Positions 23,139 to 32,109 of a stretch of 64,000 bases of DNA are shown one piece after another. The notes beneath the pieces are model-generated. The model made no database searches and had not been told where the DNA came from. It saw only the letters and a list, made by a program, of their open reading frames with translations. The stretch comes from CAZJQD01 sp964548165 [NCBI: uncultured bacterium] (GTDB lineage Bacteria; UBA8481). Position numbers and translations under genes: made by a program. The DNA is taken from the NCBI GenBank assembly GCA_964548165.1, contig CAZJQD010000001.1, forward strand, positions 68,210 to 132,209, written 5' to 3'. How positions within the stretch are numbered: position 1 is the first letter of the stretch; every line of letters starts with the position of its first letter.

Positions 23139-25667
23139 TCAGGTGACGGGCGGGACGAGGCCGACGAAGGCGCCGGGCTGTACCGAGCCCGCGTCGACGG
23201 GGACGACGATCGTGATCGTCGTTCCCTCGCCGGGTCGCGACTCCACGTCGATGCGGCCGCCGTGGGAGAGGACGGCTTTTCTCGCCAGGGCGAGGCCCAG
23301 GCCCGTGCCCTCCGTCTTCGTGGTGTAGAAAGGCTTGAAGATGCGATCGAGCTGTTCCTCCGACATCCCGCACCCGTTGTCGCGGATGGAGAGATAGGCC
23401 CACCCGTCCTCCACCCGGCCCCCGCACTCGACCGCGCCACCACCCACGGAGGCCACGTCCGGATCCTCCGGGTCCCCGCCGGCGGCGGCATCAGCCGCGG
23501 CCACGGCGCTGGCGGAAGCGGAGCCAGCCGCGGCAATGGCGTCGGCGGCGTTCAGGAGGATGTTCGTGATGGCCTGGCCGAGAAGAACGGGATCACCCTG
23601 CACCACGAGCGTTCCGTTGGCGGCTCGAAACCGGATCTTTCTGAATCGCAGCATCGCGCCATTCGTATCGCGCCACTGGCGCGCCAGGCCGAGCAGGTCG
23701 ACGGTCCGTGCCTCGCGGGGCCGGTTGGACGCGAGGTCGAGGACCTCACCCGCGAGCTTCTCGAGCCGCGCCACCTCGCGCGTGATGATCTCGATGTAGC
23801 GGTGCCCCGTATCCCCGGCGGGGAGGCGGCGCGAGAGACGGCGCGTGAAGCCGCCGATCGCGGTCAGGGGATTGCGGATGTCATGCGCGACGCCGGCCGC
23901 CACCTCGCCGATCGCGGCCAGCCGCTCGGCGTCCATGAGCTTGCCCGTCGCCTCGTCGAGCCGGCTCATCGTGGACGTCAGCTCGTTGACCATCCGCGCC
24001 CCGTCGATGGCCAGGCCGCACTGGTTGGCGATCGTCTGGAGGAGGACGAGCTCTTCGTCGCCGATCGCCTTCTGCGTGAAGCAGTTGTCGACGACCACGA
24101 CGCCGATCACGAGGTCCTTGGTCCAGACGGGAACGAGCGCGTAAGCGCGGGAGCGGATGAGATCGGCGAAGACGCGGTCGGCCCCCAGGAGTCCCAGCGA
24201 GCTCCGGATATTGAACGCCCTGCGCTCGGTGATGACGCGCGTCAGGAGAGACGCGTCTCCCCGCATCGGGACGCGGAAGCTCCGGATCAACCGGTTGAAC
24301 GGCGACTTCTCCACGGTCGTCAGGTCGATGGTCGAGAAGTAATCCTCGAGGGTGCGGAAGAGCTCCGGCGCCTCGGTCCAGACGCGGTTCACTTCCTCGT
24401 AGGTCGCCCCGATCCCGAACGCGCCGTACAGCTCCTCCTTCTGCTCGTCGATGAGCAGGGCGGCGGCGCGGTTGTAGCCGAGGCCGTGGCCCGAGGTGAT
24501 GCCGGTGAGGATGACGTAGAGGATCTCGTCGAGCTGGACGGAGCCCTGGATCTCGCGGGAGATATGGTTGAGGATCGTCAGCTCATGGTTGCGCCGCTTG
24601 TAGGTCAGCGCGATGGCCTCCATCTCCGCGTAGAGCTCGGCCCGCGAGTAGGCCTCGGCCGCGGCCTGCGCGACGATCGTGAGCATCCGCTCATCGCGCT
24701 CGGTGAACGGCACGAGCCGGCCGCCGAGAGCGGAACGGCGATCGATGAGGGCGAGGGTGCCAATGACCTCGTCGGCGTGCACGAGCGGGACGGAGAGGAT
24801 GCTGGTGCACCCCGGGTAACGGCTCGCCCGGGGATCTCCCGAGAGGTTCTGGATCACCACGGGACGTCCGTCACGCGCCACCTGCCCGGCCACGCCGTCG
24901 CCGACCGGCACGGGACCCATCATGACCTCCAGCCCGCTCGTCTCGCCCGCCACGGCCTCCACCACGAGGTGGTCGTGGCGGATGTCGTAGGAACGCAGGA
25001 TGGCGGCGCGCGAGGGCACGATGCGGATCGCCTGGGTGACGATGGCCGCGAGGACGCCCTTGAGCTCGAGGCTGGATCCCATCGCCCGGGCGACTTCATA
25101 CATCCGTTCCATCTCGCCCGACCGCTCGCGCAGTTCCGCGTAGAGCCGGGCGTTGACGAGCGCGAAGCCGACCTGCTCCGCGAGCGCGGCGATGAGCCGA
25201 ATCTCGTCGTCCGACGCCGCCCGGGGCTCGTAGAAGTGCAGGACGAGGATTCCCGGCACCTGGTCATCGCGCAGGATGGGCGCGGCGAGGAACCCGCGAA
25301 ACCGCTCCTCGCCCGTCTCGGCCTTGTGAACATAGCGCGGATCGGCGGGCCCATCCGCGACGCTGATGATCCGGCGCTCGGCGACGGCGTGCCCCGAGAG
25401 CCCCTCGCCCGGCCGAATCGTGGTGGAACCGACGGAGCCCGTGGAGAGGCCGCGGGTGGCGCGCAGGACGAAGGCGCCGTCCGCGGTCCTGAGGAAGATG
25501 GAGGCGGCGTCGGCATCGGTGGCGCCGGCGATCTCGGCGCTCAGGCGATCGAGGAGGACGTTGAGACGCTCCTCGACGCCGGCCTCGCCCTGCATGCCCT
25601 CGATGATGAGCGATGACACGCGGCGCAGGAGGCGCAGTTCCCGCTCGATGCGATCCGCGGCTAACAC
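23139..25667 (-). CDS. Cytosolic sensor histidine kinase with three GAF domains
   Basis: 842 aa from GTG 25667 (GAGGAT lies upstream). GAF domains cover about residues 15-175, 195-345 and 365-560; no membrane span is present. The phosphoacceptor is H595 in GVAHDIRNPLTAIGGF. The ATPase domain has an N box ILLNAADAI (from 703), a G1 box IRDNGCGM (761-768), an F box FKPFYTTK and a G2 box GTGLGLALARK (787-797). Between the N and G1 boxes lies an unusual Ala/Gly/Ser-rich insertion of about 40 residues (714-752). No response regulator or effector is fused; it is an orphan. It opens a minus-strand series after the convergent repeat region. Confidence 0.92.
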   Translation of the reverse strand: MLAADRIERELRLLRRVSSLIIEGMQGEAGVEERLNVLLDRLSAEIAGATDADAASIFLRTADGAFVLRATRGLSTGSVGSTTIRPGEGLSGHAVAERRIISVADGPADPRYVHKAETGEERFRGFLAAPILRDDQVPGILVLHFYEPRAASDDEIRLIAALAEQVGFALVNARLYAELRERSGEMERMYEVARAMGSSLELKGVLAAIVTQAIRIVPSRAAILRSYDIRHDHLVVEAVAGETSGLEVMMGPVPVGDGVAGQVARDGRPVVIQNLSGDPRASRYPGCTSILSVPLVHADEVIGTLALIDRRSALGGRLVPFTERDERMLTIVAQAAAEAYSRAELYAEMEAIALTYKRRNHELTILNHISREIQGSVQLDEILYVILTGITSGHGLGYNRAAALLIDEQKEELYGAFGIGATYEEVNRVWTEAPELFRTLEDYFSTIDLTTVEKSPFNRLIRSFRVPMRGDASLLTRVITERRAFNIRSSLGLLGADRVFADLIRSRAYALVPVWTKDLVIGVVVVDNCFTQKAIGDEELVLLQTIANQCGLAIDGARMVNELTSTMSRLDEATGKLMDAERLAAIGEVAAGVAHDIRNPLTAIGGFTRRLSRRLPAGDTGHRYIEIITREVARLEKLAGEVLDLASNRPREARTVDLLGLARQWRDTNGAMLRFRKIRFRAANGTLVVQGDPVLLGQAITNILLNAADAIAAAGSASASAVAAADAAAGGDPEDPDVASVGGGAVECGGRVEDGWAYLSIRDNGCGMSEEQLDRIFKPFYTTKTEGTGLGLALARKAVLSHGGRIDVESRPGEGTTITIVVPVDAGSVQPGAFVGLVPPVT

Positions 25668-25769
25668 GGTTCGATCCTCACGGTCATGCCTCTCCTCTGT
25701 CGACGGTGGACGGCCGCAACCGCGGCCATGACCGGCGTCCTGGCGACGCGCCGGACGCCGGGGAGGCGC

Positions 25770-26399
25770 TCACCCCCGGCCCAGTCCGAGGATAGTCTCG
25801 AGATCGTCGGTGGAAAAATCCACGCGGTCTCCAGCCGCCGCGACACCGGCTCGCGAGGGCGGCTCGGGGGAACCCTGCTGGGCACGACGACCATCCGGGG
25901 ACGTCCCCTTCTCGGCAACGGTCGGCGTCGCCTCTGCATGGACGGTGGAACCAACCTGCCGGAGAAGCGCGGCGAGCTCATCGTCGGAAGGCGCCACCGC
26001 GCCTAGCGGCGCCGGAGAGTGCGACGCCGACTGCGGCGGCCCCGAATGCGGCGGCGCCGGAATCGGCGGCGCCGGAATGGGCGGAGACGTCATCAGGGCC
26101 GGCTCCGCGGTCACGACGTCGTCCGACGGCAGCGAGAAGTCCTCGAGACCGGGTTCGAAGTTGCCGCCGAACGTCGACACCGGTTCGTCGATGAAGCGAA
26201 GCGGGTCGCTCTCCGACGCCGACTCGACCAAGAGCCCGGCCGCGGCCGGTGCCGCGGCTGGTGCCGCGGACGGCGCACGCTCAGCCGCCAGGATCGACTC
26301 CACCTCGTCGAGGCGGTCCTCGAGCCTGTCGAGCGCGCGGCGCGCGGCGGCGAGGTCCTCCCTCAAGGCGGCCACGGCCGCACCAGCGTCCGGCGTCAC
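25770..26399 (-). CDS. Ala/Pro-rich protein with N-terminal coiled coil, unknown function
   Basis: 209 aa; no family recognised. Residues 5-42 form a likely coiled coil (AALREDLAAARRALDRLEDRLDEVESILAAE). A disordered Ala/Pro stretch follows, including PPIPAPPIPAPP (about 105-116). Short acidic or aromatic motifs recur (DPLRFIDEP, GLEDFSLPSDD, and the C-terminal DFSTDDLETILGLG), which look like docking peptides. There is no signal peptide. It lies between the GAF kinase (downstream) and the transglutaminase-like lipoprotein (upstream). Confidence 0.6.
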   Translation of the reverse strand: MTPDAGAAVAALREDLAAARRALDRLEDRLDEVESILAAERAPSAAPAAAPAAAGLLVESASESDPLRFIDEPVSTFGGNFEPGLEDFSLPSDDVVTAEPALMTSPPIPAPPIPAPPHSGPPQSASHSPAPLGAVAPSDDELAALLRQVGSTVHAEATPTVAEKGTSPDGRRAQQGSPEPPSRAGVAAAGDRVDFSTDDLETILGLGRG

Positions 26400-26442
26400 C
26401 GCGCGTCCCCTCGCCCCGATGACCCCTGGCCCGCGTCTCGAC

Positions 26443-27927
26443 TCATCGCTCCCTCGCCTCCCGGATCGTGATCTTCAACCGGCCGGCCATCGAGGCGATC
26501 TTCATCTGCTCGCCCAGGTCACCGACGGCCAGCCGCAGTCTCAGGGCGCCGGCCGGGTTCTCGCCGAACGTCGGATCGACCGGGACCCATCGCCCGTCGA
26601 GGTGAACCTCGTTCCAGGCGTGGTAGTAGAAGCGTCCCTGCATGTAGACGAGCCCGGCGGCGACACGCGTCGGGACCCCGGCCGCGCGCGCGAGCCCGGC
26701 AAAGAGCGCCGCGTGCTCGTTGCAGTCGCCGCGCATCCTCAGGAGGACGTCGACGGTCGACGGGAGCGTGAAGGCCGGCTCCTGGCGCATGCTCTCGTGC
26801 ACCCAGCGCGCGATCCGGTCGACCCTCTCCGTCGGCGTCCGCGCGCCGGCGACGACGGTTTTCATCCGGGCGACGACGCGCGAATCCTCGCTCTGGATCC
26901 AGGAGCTCGGCCGCCGCGCCGCATCCAGCTCGGAGTCCCGCGTGACGGCGGCGGGCTGGGCGTCGAGGTCGACGTAGACGAGCCGCACACCCGAGGCATC
27001 GGCGGGACCGAGCGACTGCGTGCCGCCGTCATAGCCGTCCCCGACGAGTCCCTCCACCGCCAGGACCGCCCGGCGGATCGCGGCGGGGTTCTCGACATCA
27101 CGGCCGGCCGGGATGGAGAAGGACGCGATGAGGTCGGTCACGTTGCCGGCGCGCCCCATGTCCCTCGCCTCCTCCTCGGTCTCACGCTTCATCATGATGC
27201 CCATCGGCCCGTCCGAACGGAGGAGGTCGCCGGTCGCGTCGACGATGGAGATCGAGCTGATCTCCCCGATGCTCGATTTCACGCGCCAGACCTCAACCGC
27301 GTTTCCGGCCATCTTGACGAGCTGGGTGTCGAGCACCTCGATCCGGTAGGGCACCATCCCGAAGAGATTGGGCTCGAACATCGTCCCCTCGATCACCTGC
27401 CCGACGCGGTATCCCTCCGCGGCGCGGCGCAGGTCGGCCAACCCGAAGATATCGGCGTCCGCGTCCAGCGGGATCTCCTGCGTCCGCTCCCCTCCCGGGG
27501 TGACGAGACGCGTGACGAGCACTCCCTCACGGACCTCGCCGGTCGCCTCGGATCGGAACGCCGGAGTGACCAGCGAGAAGGTGTATCCCAGGGGCGCGAA
27601 CTGGTCAGTGAAGTCCACGGTCAGCGCCATCGTGCTCTCCTGCACGACCCCCATCGCCGCGATCCGCATCCAGGTCTCGTTGACGAGCCGGTGACGTCCC
27701 GGGGCCACGGTCTCGATCGCCGTGCGCGACCACCCGATCTTGGCCGCTTGGAGGTAGAGCCCCGTCCAGGTCGTGCGGGGACGGAGGGCGGGATGCAGGG
27801 CCGGGTCGGTCGGCGCGGCGAGCGGCGGAGGTGGTGGCGCCGAAGCTCCGCAGGCTCCGAGGAGACAGATTGCCATGCTGAACAGAAGAACGCGCGCCCG
27901 CGATCGGAGCGGACCGGCGGGAAACAT
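26443..27927 (-). CDS. Transglutaminase-like lipoprotein
   Basis: 494 aa. A hydrophobic leader ends in LLGACG, a lipobox (cleavage before the Cys, about residue 26), followed by a Pro-rich tether. Residues 40-330 are a beta-rich region. Residues 340-470 are a transglutaminase-like core with C402 in MRGDCNEHAALFAG, H436 in YYHAWNEVHLDG and D451 in PVDPTFGE, the Cys-His-Asp triad. Bacterial members are usually cysteine peptidases or of unknown substrate. Envelope location is expected. It is followed closely by the coiled-coil protein gene. Confidence 0.85.
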   Translation of the reverse strand: MFPAGPLRSRARVLLFSMAICLLGACGASAPPPPPLAAPTDPALHPALRPRTTWTGLYLQAAKIGWSRTAIETVAPGRHRLVNETWMRIAAMGVVQESTMALTVDFTDQFAPLGYTFSLVTPAFRSEATGEVREGVLVTRLVTPGGERTQEIPLDADADIFGLADLRRAAEGYRVGQVIEGTMFEPNLFGMVPYRIEVLDTQLVKMAGNAVEVWRVKSSIGEISSISIVDATGDLLRSDGPMGIMMKRETEEEARDMGRAGNVTDLIASFSIPAGRDVENPAAIRRAVLAVEGLVGDGYDGGTQSLGPADASGVRLVYVDLDAQPAAVTRDSELDAARRPSSWIQSEDSRVVARMKTVVAGARTPTERVDRIARWVHESMRQEPAFTLPSTVDVLLRMRGDCNEHAALFAGLARAAGVPTRVAAGLVYMQGRFYYHAWNEVHLDGRWVPVDPTFGENPAGALRLRLAVGDLGEQMKIASMAGRLKITIREARER

Positions 27928-27967
27928 CAGGCGGCCCGCTTCAGGCCCGGGACTCGACGCTCATCGG

Positions 27968-28840
27968 CTACTCGATGTCCATCAGCTTCAGGAAATCCGA
28001 AGCCTTGGCATACTCGTCGTCCATCTCCACGCCGACGATCTGAGCGACATCGCCCTCCGAGAGGCCCAACCCGCCGATGACCGATTCCACGAGGCCGCTG
28101 ATATCGTTGTCGCCTCCCGATCCGAAACCCTTGGTCTTGCAGAGGATGTTGGCGAAATGGGTGGCCGAGATGATCATCTGGTTCTCGGGGCGATTCTCGG
28201 GCGAGTGGTGGAAGCGGATCGCGGCCACGAGCTCGTCGGGCAACTGCCACTGGGTAGCCAGCATGCCGCCGATCTCGGTGTGCGTCAGGCCGTTGACCTC
28301 GAGCTCGGCCTTGTAGAACGAGAGCCCGGTGCCGCGCATGTGGACGAGCACCCTGAGGAAGTCCTCGTGGAAATACTGGTCGAGGATGATCTTGCCGATG
28401 TCGTGCAGGAGCCCGGCCATGAAGTAGTTCTCTTCCATCTCGCGCTGTTTCACGAGGCGCCGGGCGAGGATCCGGTTCGTGATGGCGACGCCGAGGCTGT
28501 GCTTCCAGAACTCGCCGCGCGAGAAACCCTCGATCGTGCCCGAGGTCGCGAACTTGTCCATGATGGCGGTGGAGAGGGCCAGGGACTTGATGGTGTTGAA
28601 TCCCAGGATGACGATGGCCTGCTTGACGGACCCGACCTTGTTGCGAACGCCGTAATAGGCCGAGTTGACCATCTTGAGGACCTTGGCGGAGAGCGCAACG
28701 TCGGAGAGGATGATCTTGGAGAGATCGTCGGCGGAGTAGCGGGGATTGTTCGCCATCTGGATGATCTGCATCGCGATGCCGGGAAGCGTGGGCAGCTTCT
28801 CGACCTTCTTGAGGAAATCGCGAACTTCCAGCCGTTCCAT
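27968..28840 (-). CDS. HDOD-domain signalling protein
   Basis: 290 aa, essentially a single HDOD domain (residues 8-215): VEKLPTLPGIAMQIIQMANNP, SDVALSAKVLKMVNSAYYG, then VKQAIVILGFNTIKSLAL. The HD-like positions appear as HSLG and LLHDIGKI, yet the conserved metal-binding arrangement of an active HD-GYP phosphodiesterase (GYP motif) is absent. HDOD proteins act in regulatory networks, often together with c-di-GMP or two-component signalling. It directly follows a PilZ gene with no gap beyond the stop codon. Confidence 0.9.
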   Translation of the reverse strand: MERLEVRDFLKKVEKLPTLPGIAMQIIQMANNPRYSADDLSKIILSDVALSAKVLKMVNSAYYGVRNKVGSVKQAIVILGFNTIKSLALSTAIMDKFATSGTIEGFSRGEFWKHSLGVAITNRILARRLVKQREMEENYFMAGLLHDIGKIILDQYFHEDFLRVLVHMRGTGLSFYKAELEVNGLTHTEIGGMLATQWQLPDELVAAIRFHHSPENRPENQMIISATHFANILCKTKGFGSGGDNDISGLVESVIGGLGLSEGDVAQIVGVEMDDEYAKASDFLKLMDIE

Positions 28841-29188
28841 TTAGCTCCCGCTCCCCGGTCCAGGACCGGAACCTCCCCGGCGCGACGATACGAACCGGTG
28901 AATTCTATCGACATCGACGCCGTCGAGCTGAACGAACTCGATAGCTGTTCCCTCGGCATTGACCCGCACGACGCGGCCGACCAGGTTGACCGGCGGTTCT
29001 GCGTCCCCGAGGACCATCTCCAGGGCCAGCATCTCTCCCACGTCCACCGGCGGATCCAGTTCCACGAGGATTCCCCCACGCGAGACATCGCGCGTCACCG
29101 CCGCCCGCTCGGGAACCCCCTCGTCCAGCCGCCGGTAATAGGTCACCAACGACCTGGGTATGCGCGTAAAGCGGCGACGTTCGGCCAT
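28841..29188 (-). CDS. PilZ-domain c-di-GMP receptor
   Basis: 115 aa from ATG 29188. The RxxxR motif is ERRRFTRIP (R5 to R9) and the D/NxSxxG motif is TRDVSRGG (D34, S36, G39), so both c-di-GMP-contact motifs are intact. A beta barrel follows (LVELDPPVDVGEMLALEMVL, GRVVRVNAEGTAIEFV). A short Gly/Ser-rich tail ends the protein. It is a stand-alone receptor whose output is unknown. It lies immediately upstream of the HDOD gene, suggesting one signalling module. The same frame is open upstream to 29719, but that part is shadow sequence with no PilZ-like content. Confidence 0.9.
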   Translation of the reverse strand: MAERRRFTRIPRSLVTYYRRLDEGVPERAAVTRDVSRGGILVELDPPVDVGEMLALEMVLGDAEPPVNLVGRVVRVNAEGTAIEFVQLDGVDVDRIHRFVSSRRGGSGPGPGSGS

Positions 29189-29282
29189 GATGCCGCGCAA
29201 CGATACCACATCGTGCCTCCGGCTCCCAAGCAAGAAATCAGGAGCGTCGCGCGCTGGAATCAGGAGTCTTGCACAGCGATTA

Positions 29283-29380
29283 CCACGACCGACCCGGTAG
29301 AGCCGGGCCAGTCGCCGCGGCGGGCGCACGAATTGCTCCCCCCGCCGAACTCCCTCCGGGAGTTGGCGAAGCCGGCGGAC
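29283..29380. repeat. REP-like hairpin element, second locus
   Basis: Shares CACGACCG, then CCCGG (29293-29297) / CCGGG (29303-29307), GGGCCAGTCGCCG, and GCTCCCCCC with the elements at 22832 and 59288. Further stems are CGGCGGG/CCCGCCG (about 29318-29347) and AACTCCC/GGGAGTT (29348-29354 with 29358-29364). It lies in the 29189-29402 gap, downstream of the epimerase gene and upstream of the PilZ start. Confidence 0.7.
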
Positions 29381-29402
29381 ACCCCACACCGCCTCTAGAA
29401 TT

Positions 29403-30377
29403 TCAGGGGCGCGACTTGCGACCGACCTTCGTCGATTCCTTGCACAACCATGCGTGGAGGGCTTGCAGGCCCTCGGGAGTGGTGAACCGCGGCCGGAAGC
29501 CGAACCTGCGGCGAAACGGGGCCGGATCCGCCCGAAATTCGTGGTTTTCCGCAACCGTGCCCTCGAAATGAAACTCGGGATCAGCCACGCCAAAGGTCTC
29601 GGCCACCAGGCGCGCCAGCGCCAGGATGCTCGTCGGCTCCCCGCTCGAGAAGTCGAACGTCTCAACGCCGGTGGCAGGCGGTGCCGCAAAGACGGCCTGG
29701 AGAGCGCGAACAGCGTCATCGACGTACATGGCGTCGATCAGGTTGGTGCCGTCGCCCCTGAGCGTCATCGCGCGACGCCGCTCCAGGGCGAAGTTCCGGA
29801 TAAGCCTCGTGTAGATCTTGCGCTCGGGTTCATGCGGACCGAACGCGCCCCAGAACCTGAGGAGAACCGCGTGAGGGAATCGACCCTGCCCGGCGGCCCA
29901 GGCGCCATAGCGCTCGGCCGCGTAGTGCGTGATCGCGTAAGGGAGCCGCAGGTCAAGCGCCTGTGCCGGGGAGACAACGCCCCTGGCGCCCTCGTAGACG
30001 GCACCCGAGGAGAGGTAGACGAGCCGACGCGCGGTGAACGATCGGAAGACGTTGATCGCCGTCACGGCGGTCTCGGTCAAGTCGAGCAGGGGGTCGGCCT
30101 CCGAACGAACCGGGTCGCCGTTCGCGGAGAGGACGAGCAAGCCCATGAGCGCGTCCGAGCCGATCGTGCGCGCCAAGGTCTGCACGGCCGCGGCATCGGC
30201 CAGGTCACAGCGATGGGCCACGATCCGGGGGTTCTCGAGCGCGGCGACAAAATCCGGGAAATCCTCTCGGCTCCGCCAGACGGCGTGCACGGCCCAGTGC
30301 GGGGGCACCATCTCGAGGAACCGCCGACCCACGAAACCGCTCGCCCCGGTCACGAGAATCGTCTGCGACGCATCCAT
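29403..30377 (-). CDS. NAD-dependent epimerase/dehydratase (extended SDR)
   Basis: 324 aa from ATG 30377. The Rossmann dinucleotide motif is ILVTGASGFVGRR (residues 7-19). The catalytic region has LVYLSSGAVYEG (Ser) and a Y-x-x-x-(K/E) position reading YAITHYAAERYGAWA. The SDR lysine is replaced or shifted: the usual YxxSKxxxE reads HYAAERYG here, so this may be a reductase-like or binding homologue. FWGAFGPHE and GDGTNLIDAMYVDDAVRA match sugar-nucleotide epimerases. A role in nucleotide-sugar or surface-polysaccharide metabolism is inferred. It is divergent from the oxidoreductase at 30468. Confidence 0.82.
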   Translation of the reverse strand: MDASQTILVTGASGFVGRRFLEMVPPHWAVHAVWRSREDFPDFVAALENPRIVAHRCDLADAAAVQTLARTIGSDALMGLLVLSANGDPVRSEADPLLDLTETAVTAINVFRSFTARRLVYLSSGAVYEGARGVVSPAQALDLRLPYAITHYAAERYGAWAAGQGRFPHAVLLRFWGAFGPHEPERKIYTRLIRNFALERRRAMTLRGDGTNLIDAMYVDDAVRALQAVFAAPPATGVETFDFSSGEPTSILALARLVAETFGVADPEFHFEGTVAENHEFRADPAPFRRRFGFRPRFTTPEGLQALHAWLCKESTKVGRKSRP

Positions 30378-30467
30378 GACAGGATCATGGGGTTGAGTCC
30401 CGCCTTCCCGCAACCCGAAACTGCGATCAGGCTCCCCCTCCTGGCCCTTCTTGGCTATCATGGCGCC

Positions 30468-31484
30468 ATGACCATCCGTCTCGCCGTCGTCGGGCTTGGC
30501 TACTGGGGCCCCAACCTCCTGCGCGCCTTCGCCGAGACGCCGGGGTGCGAGATCGCCGCGATCGTCGACCAGGACGCGAAGCGGCTGGAGAAGTTCGGCG
30601 CCCGGCATCCCGGGGCCGCCCGCTGCGAGACGCTCGACGCCGCCCTCGCGCTCGCCCTCGACGCCGTCGTCCTGGCGACTCCTGCCGAGACGCACGCCGC
30701 GCTCGGGCTGAAGGTCCTGGCGTCCGGTCGCGACCTCTTCGTCGAGAAGCCCATTGCGCTCACCGACACCGACGCCTCCGCGCTCGTCAAGGCCGCCGCC
30801 GACCAGGACAGGTTGTTGATGGTCGGCCACTTGCTGCTCTACCACCCGGCCTACCGGGACGTCGAGCAGAGACTGCGGAAAGGCGACTTCGGGACCCTGC
30901 GCTACCTCTACGCCCGCCGCGTCAACCTCGGCGTCGTGCGCCAGCACGAGAACGCCCTCTGGTCACTGGCCCCGCACGACATCGCCGCCAGCAATTGGCT
31001 CATCGGCAAGGCTCCCGTCGCCGCCCAGGCCGTGGGCACCTGCTACCTGCAGGACGGCGTCGAGGACGTCGTCTTCTACACGCTCAAGTACCCGGGCGAC
31101 GTCGTCTTCCACGGGCACGTCTCCTGGCTCGATCCCCAGAAGGTCCGCGAGCTCTCGATCATCGGGACGGACTGCATGGCCGTCATCGACGACACGCAGG
31201 CCTCCGACAAGGTGCGGCTCTACGACCGCAAGGTGGAGTCCCAGCGCCAGCCCTTCACGTCCTACGGGCAGTTTCTCTCGATCCGCACGGGCGACATCCA
31301 TCTCCCGCACATCGCCTCGACCGAGCCTCTCAAGGTCGAGTGCGCGCACTTTATCGAGTCCGTTCGCGAGCGTCGTCCGCCGCTCTCGGACGGCCGCTCA
31401 GGCCTCGCCGTCGTCCGCGCCCTCAACGCCCTGACCGCCTCCTTGAAGGGCGGAGGCGGCTGGGTCTCCATGGGGCAGAACTAG
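30468..31484 (+). CDS. Gfo/Idh/MocA-family oxidoreductase
   Basis: 338 aa. The NAD(P)-binding motif VVGLGYWGPNLLRAF (residues 7-21) is at the N terminus. EKPIALT (EKP motif) lies near residue 95, and a predicted active-site H in LAPHDIAASNWL. The family includes UDP-sugar 3-oxidases and 2,3-dehydrogenases (such as WlbA-like enzymes) used for surface polysaccharides. This one resembles that type (GYWGPNLLR...PHDI). It is divergent from the epimerase at 30377 and followed after 2 bp by a lipoprotein gene. Confidence 0.9.
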   Translation: MTIRLAVVGLGYWGPNLLRAFAETPGCEIAAIVDQDAKRLEKFGARHPGAARCETLDAALALALDAVVLATPAETHAALGLKVLASGRDLFVEKPIALTDTDASALVKAAADQDRLLMVGHLLLYHPAYRDVEQRLRKGDFGTLRYLYARRVNLGVVRQHENALWSLAPHDIAASNWLIGKAPVAAQAVGTCYLQDGVEDVVFYTLKYPGDVVFHGHVSWLDPQKVRELSIIGTDCMAVIDDTQASDKVRLYDRKVESQRQPFTSYGQFLSIRTGDIHLPHIASTEPLKVECAHFIESVRERRPPLSDGRSGLAVVRALNALTASLKGGGGWVSMGQN

Positions 31485-31486
31485 CC

Positions 31487-32011
31487 ATGGCGTCCTCTCC
31501 CTCGCGGCGCGCCCACGGGCGCCCGTGGATTCTCGTCCTGGCCGGGATCGCGGGCCTGGCGGTCAGCGCTACCGGCTGCATCAGCGGACAGCGCTCCGAC
31601 GACGGCACCCCGACGCGCATCGACGCCCGCGCGCGTGACGCGGAGGAGATCGCGGTGCTGGCCGCTCTCGAGTCGATGACGCGCGCGGTCGAGACGGAGA
31701 ACACCTTCGCCTTCATGGACCAGGTCAGCGACCGCTACTCGCCTTCACCGCTCATTCTCAAGTCCGCGTTCGACTCCATGCTGCTGGATCACCTCGGCTA
31801 CACCTTTCACCTGCGCACGACCCACTTTCACCGCGAGGAGGATGACGCGCTGATGATCGTGGAATGGCGCTTCGGGCGCAGTCACCGCCAGTCGGGGGCC
31901 ATCACATGGGAGAGCGGGCAGGCGGAGCTTCGCTTCCGGCGCGAGAACGGCGCCTGGAAGCTCTTCGCCCAGACCGGCGATCCCCTCTTCGAGGCCCCGA
32001 GGCCCTCCTGA
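31487..32011 (+). CDS. Putative lipoprotein, NTF2-like
   Basis: 174 aa. The leader WILVLAGIAGLAVSATGC ends in a plausible lipobox (A-T-G-C, Cys about 31). The rest, residues 55-170, has the helix then curved beta-sheet pattern of an NTF2/SnoaL-like fold (LAALESMTRAVETENTFAFMDQVSDRYSPS..., MIVEWRFGRSHRQSGA, AELRFRRENGAWKLFAQTGDPLF). Such proteins bind small ligands or serve as dimer modules; the function here is unknown. It is likely cotranscribed with the oxidoreductase 2 bp upstream. Confidence 0.7.
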   Translation: MASSPSRRAHGRPWILVLAGIAGLAVSATGCISGQRSDDGTPTRIDARARDAEEIAVLAALESMTRAVETENTFAFMDQVSDRYSPSPLILKSAFDSMLLDHLGYTFHLRTTHFHREEDDALMIVEWRFGRSHRQSGAITWESGQAELRFRRENGAWKLFAQTGDPLFEAPRPS

Positions 32012-32035
32012 GGCGAAGCTCATGTATTAACAAAT

Positions 32036-32075
32036 TTGAACCACGGAGACACGGAGAAAGCCCAGGTTCAGGATC
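32036..32075. repeat. Left half of CCACGGAGACACGGAG-type inverted repeat
   Basis: TGAACCACGGAGACACGGAG begins at 32036 just after the lipoprotein gene. The matching right arm (CTCCGTG...GTGG) is not seen before the next gene ends at 32110, so the element is a half copy. It occupies the 98-bp convergent gap. Confidence 0.55.
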
Positions 32076-32109
32076 GAAAATCCCGAATAGTCCTGGCGAG
32101 AATCGTCGC

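Noticed and set aside
25640-25690. tRNA-like GGTTCGATCC match
   Set aside because: No acceptor, D or anticodon stems can be formed around it; it is the leader of the GAF kinase gene.
28841-29719. 292-aa version of the PilZ protein
   Set aside because: The first 177 codons overlap the REP element and the epimerase gene and have no protein-like signal; the PilZ domain starts at 29188.
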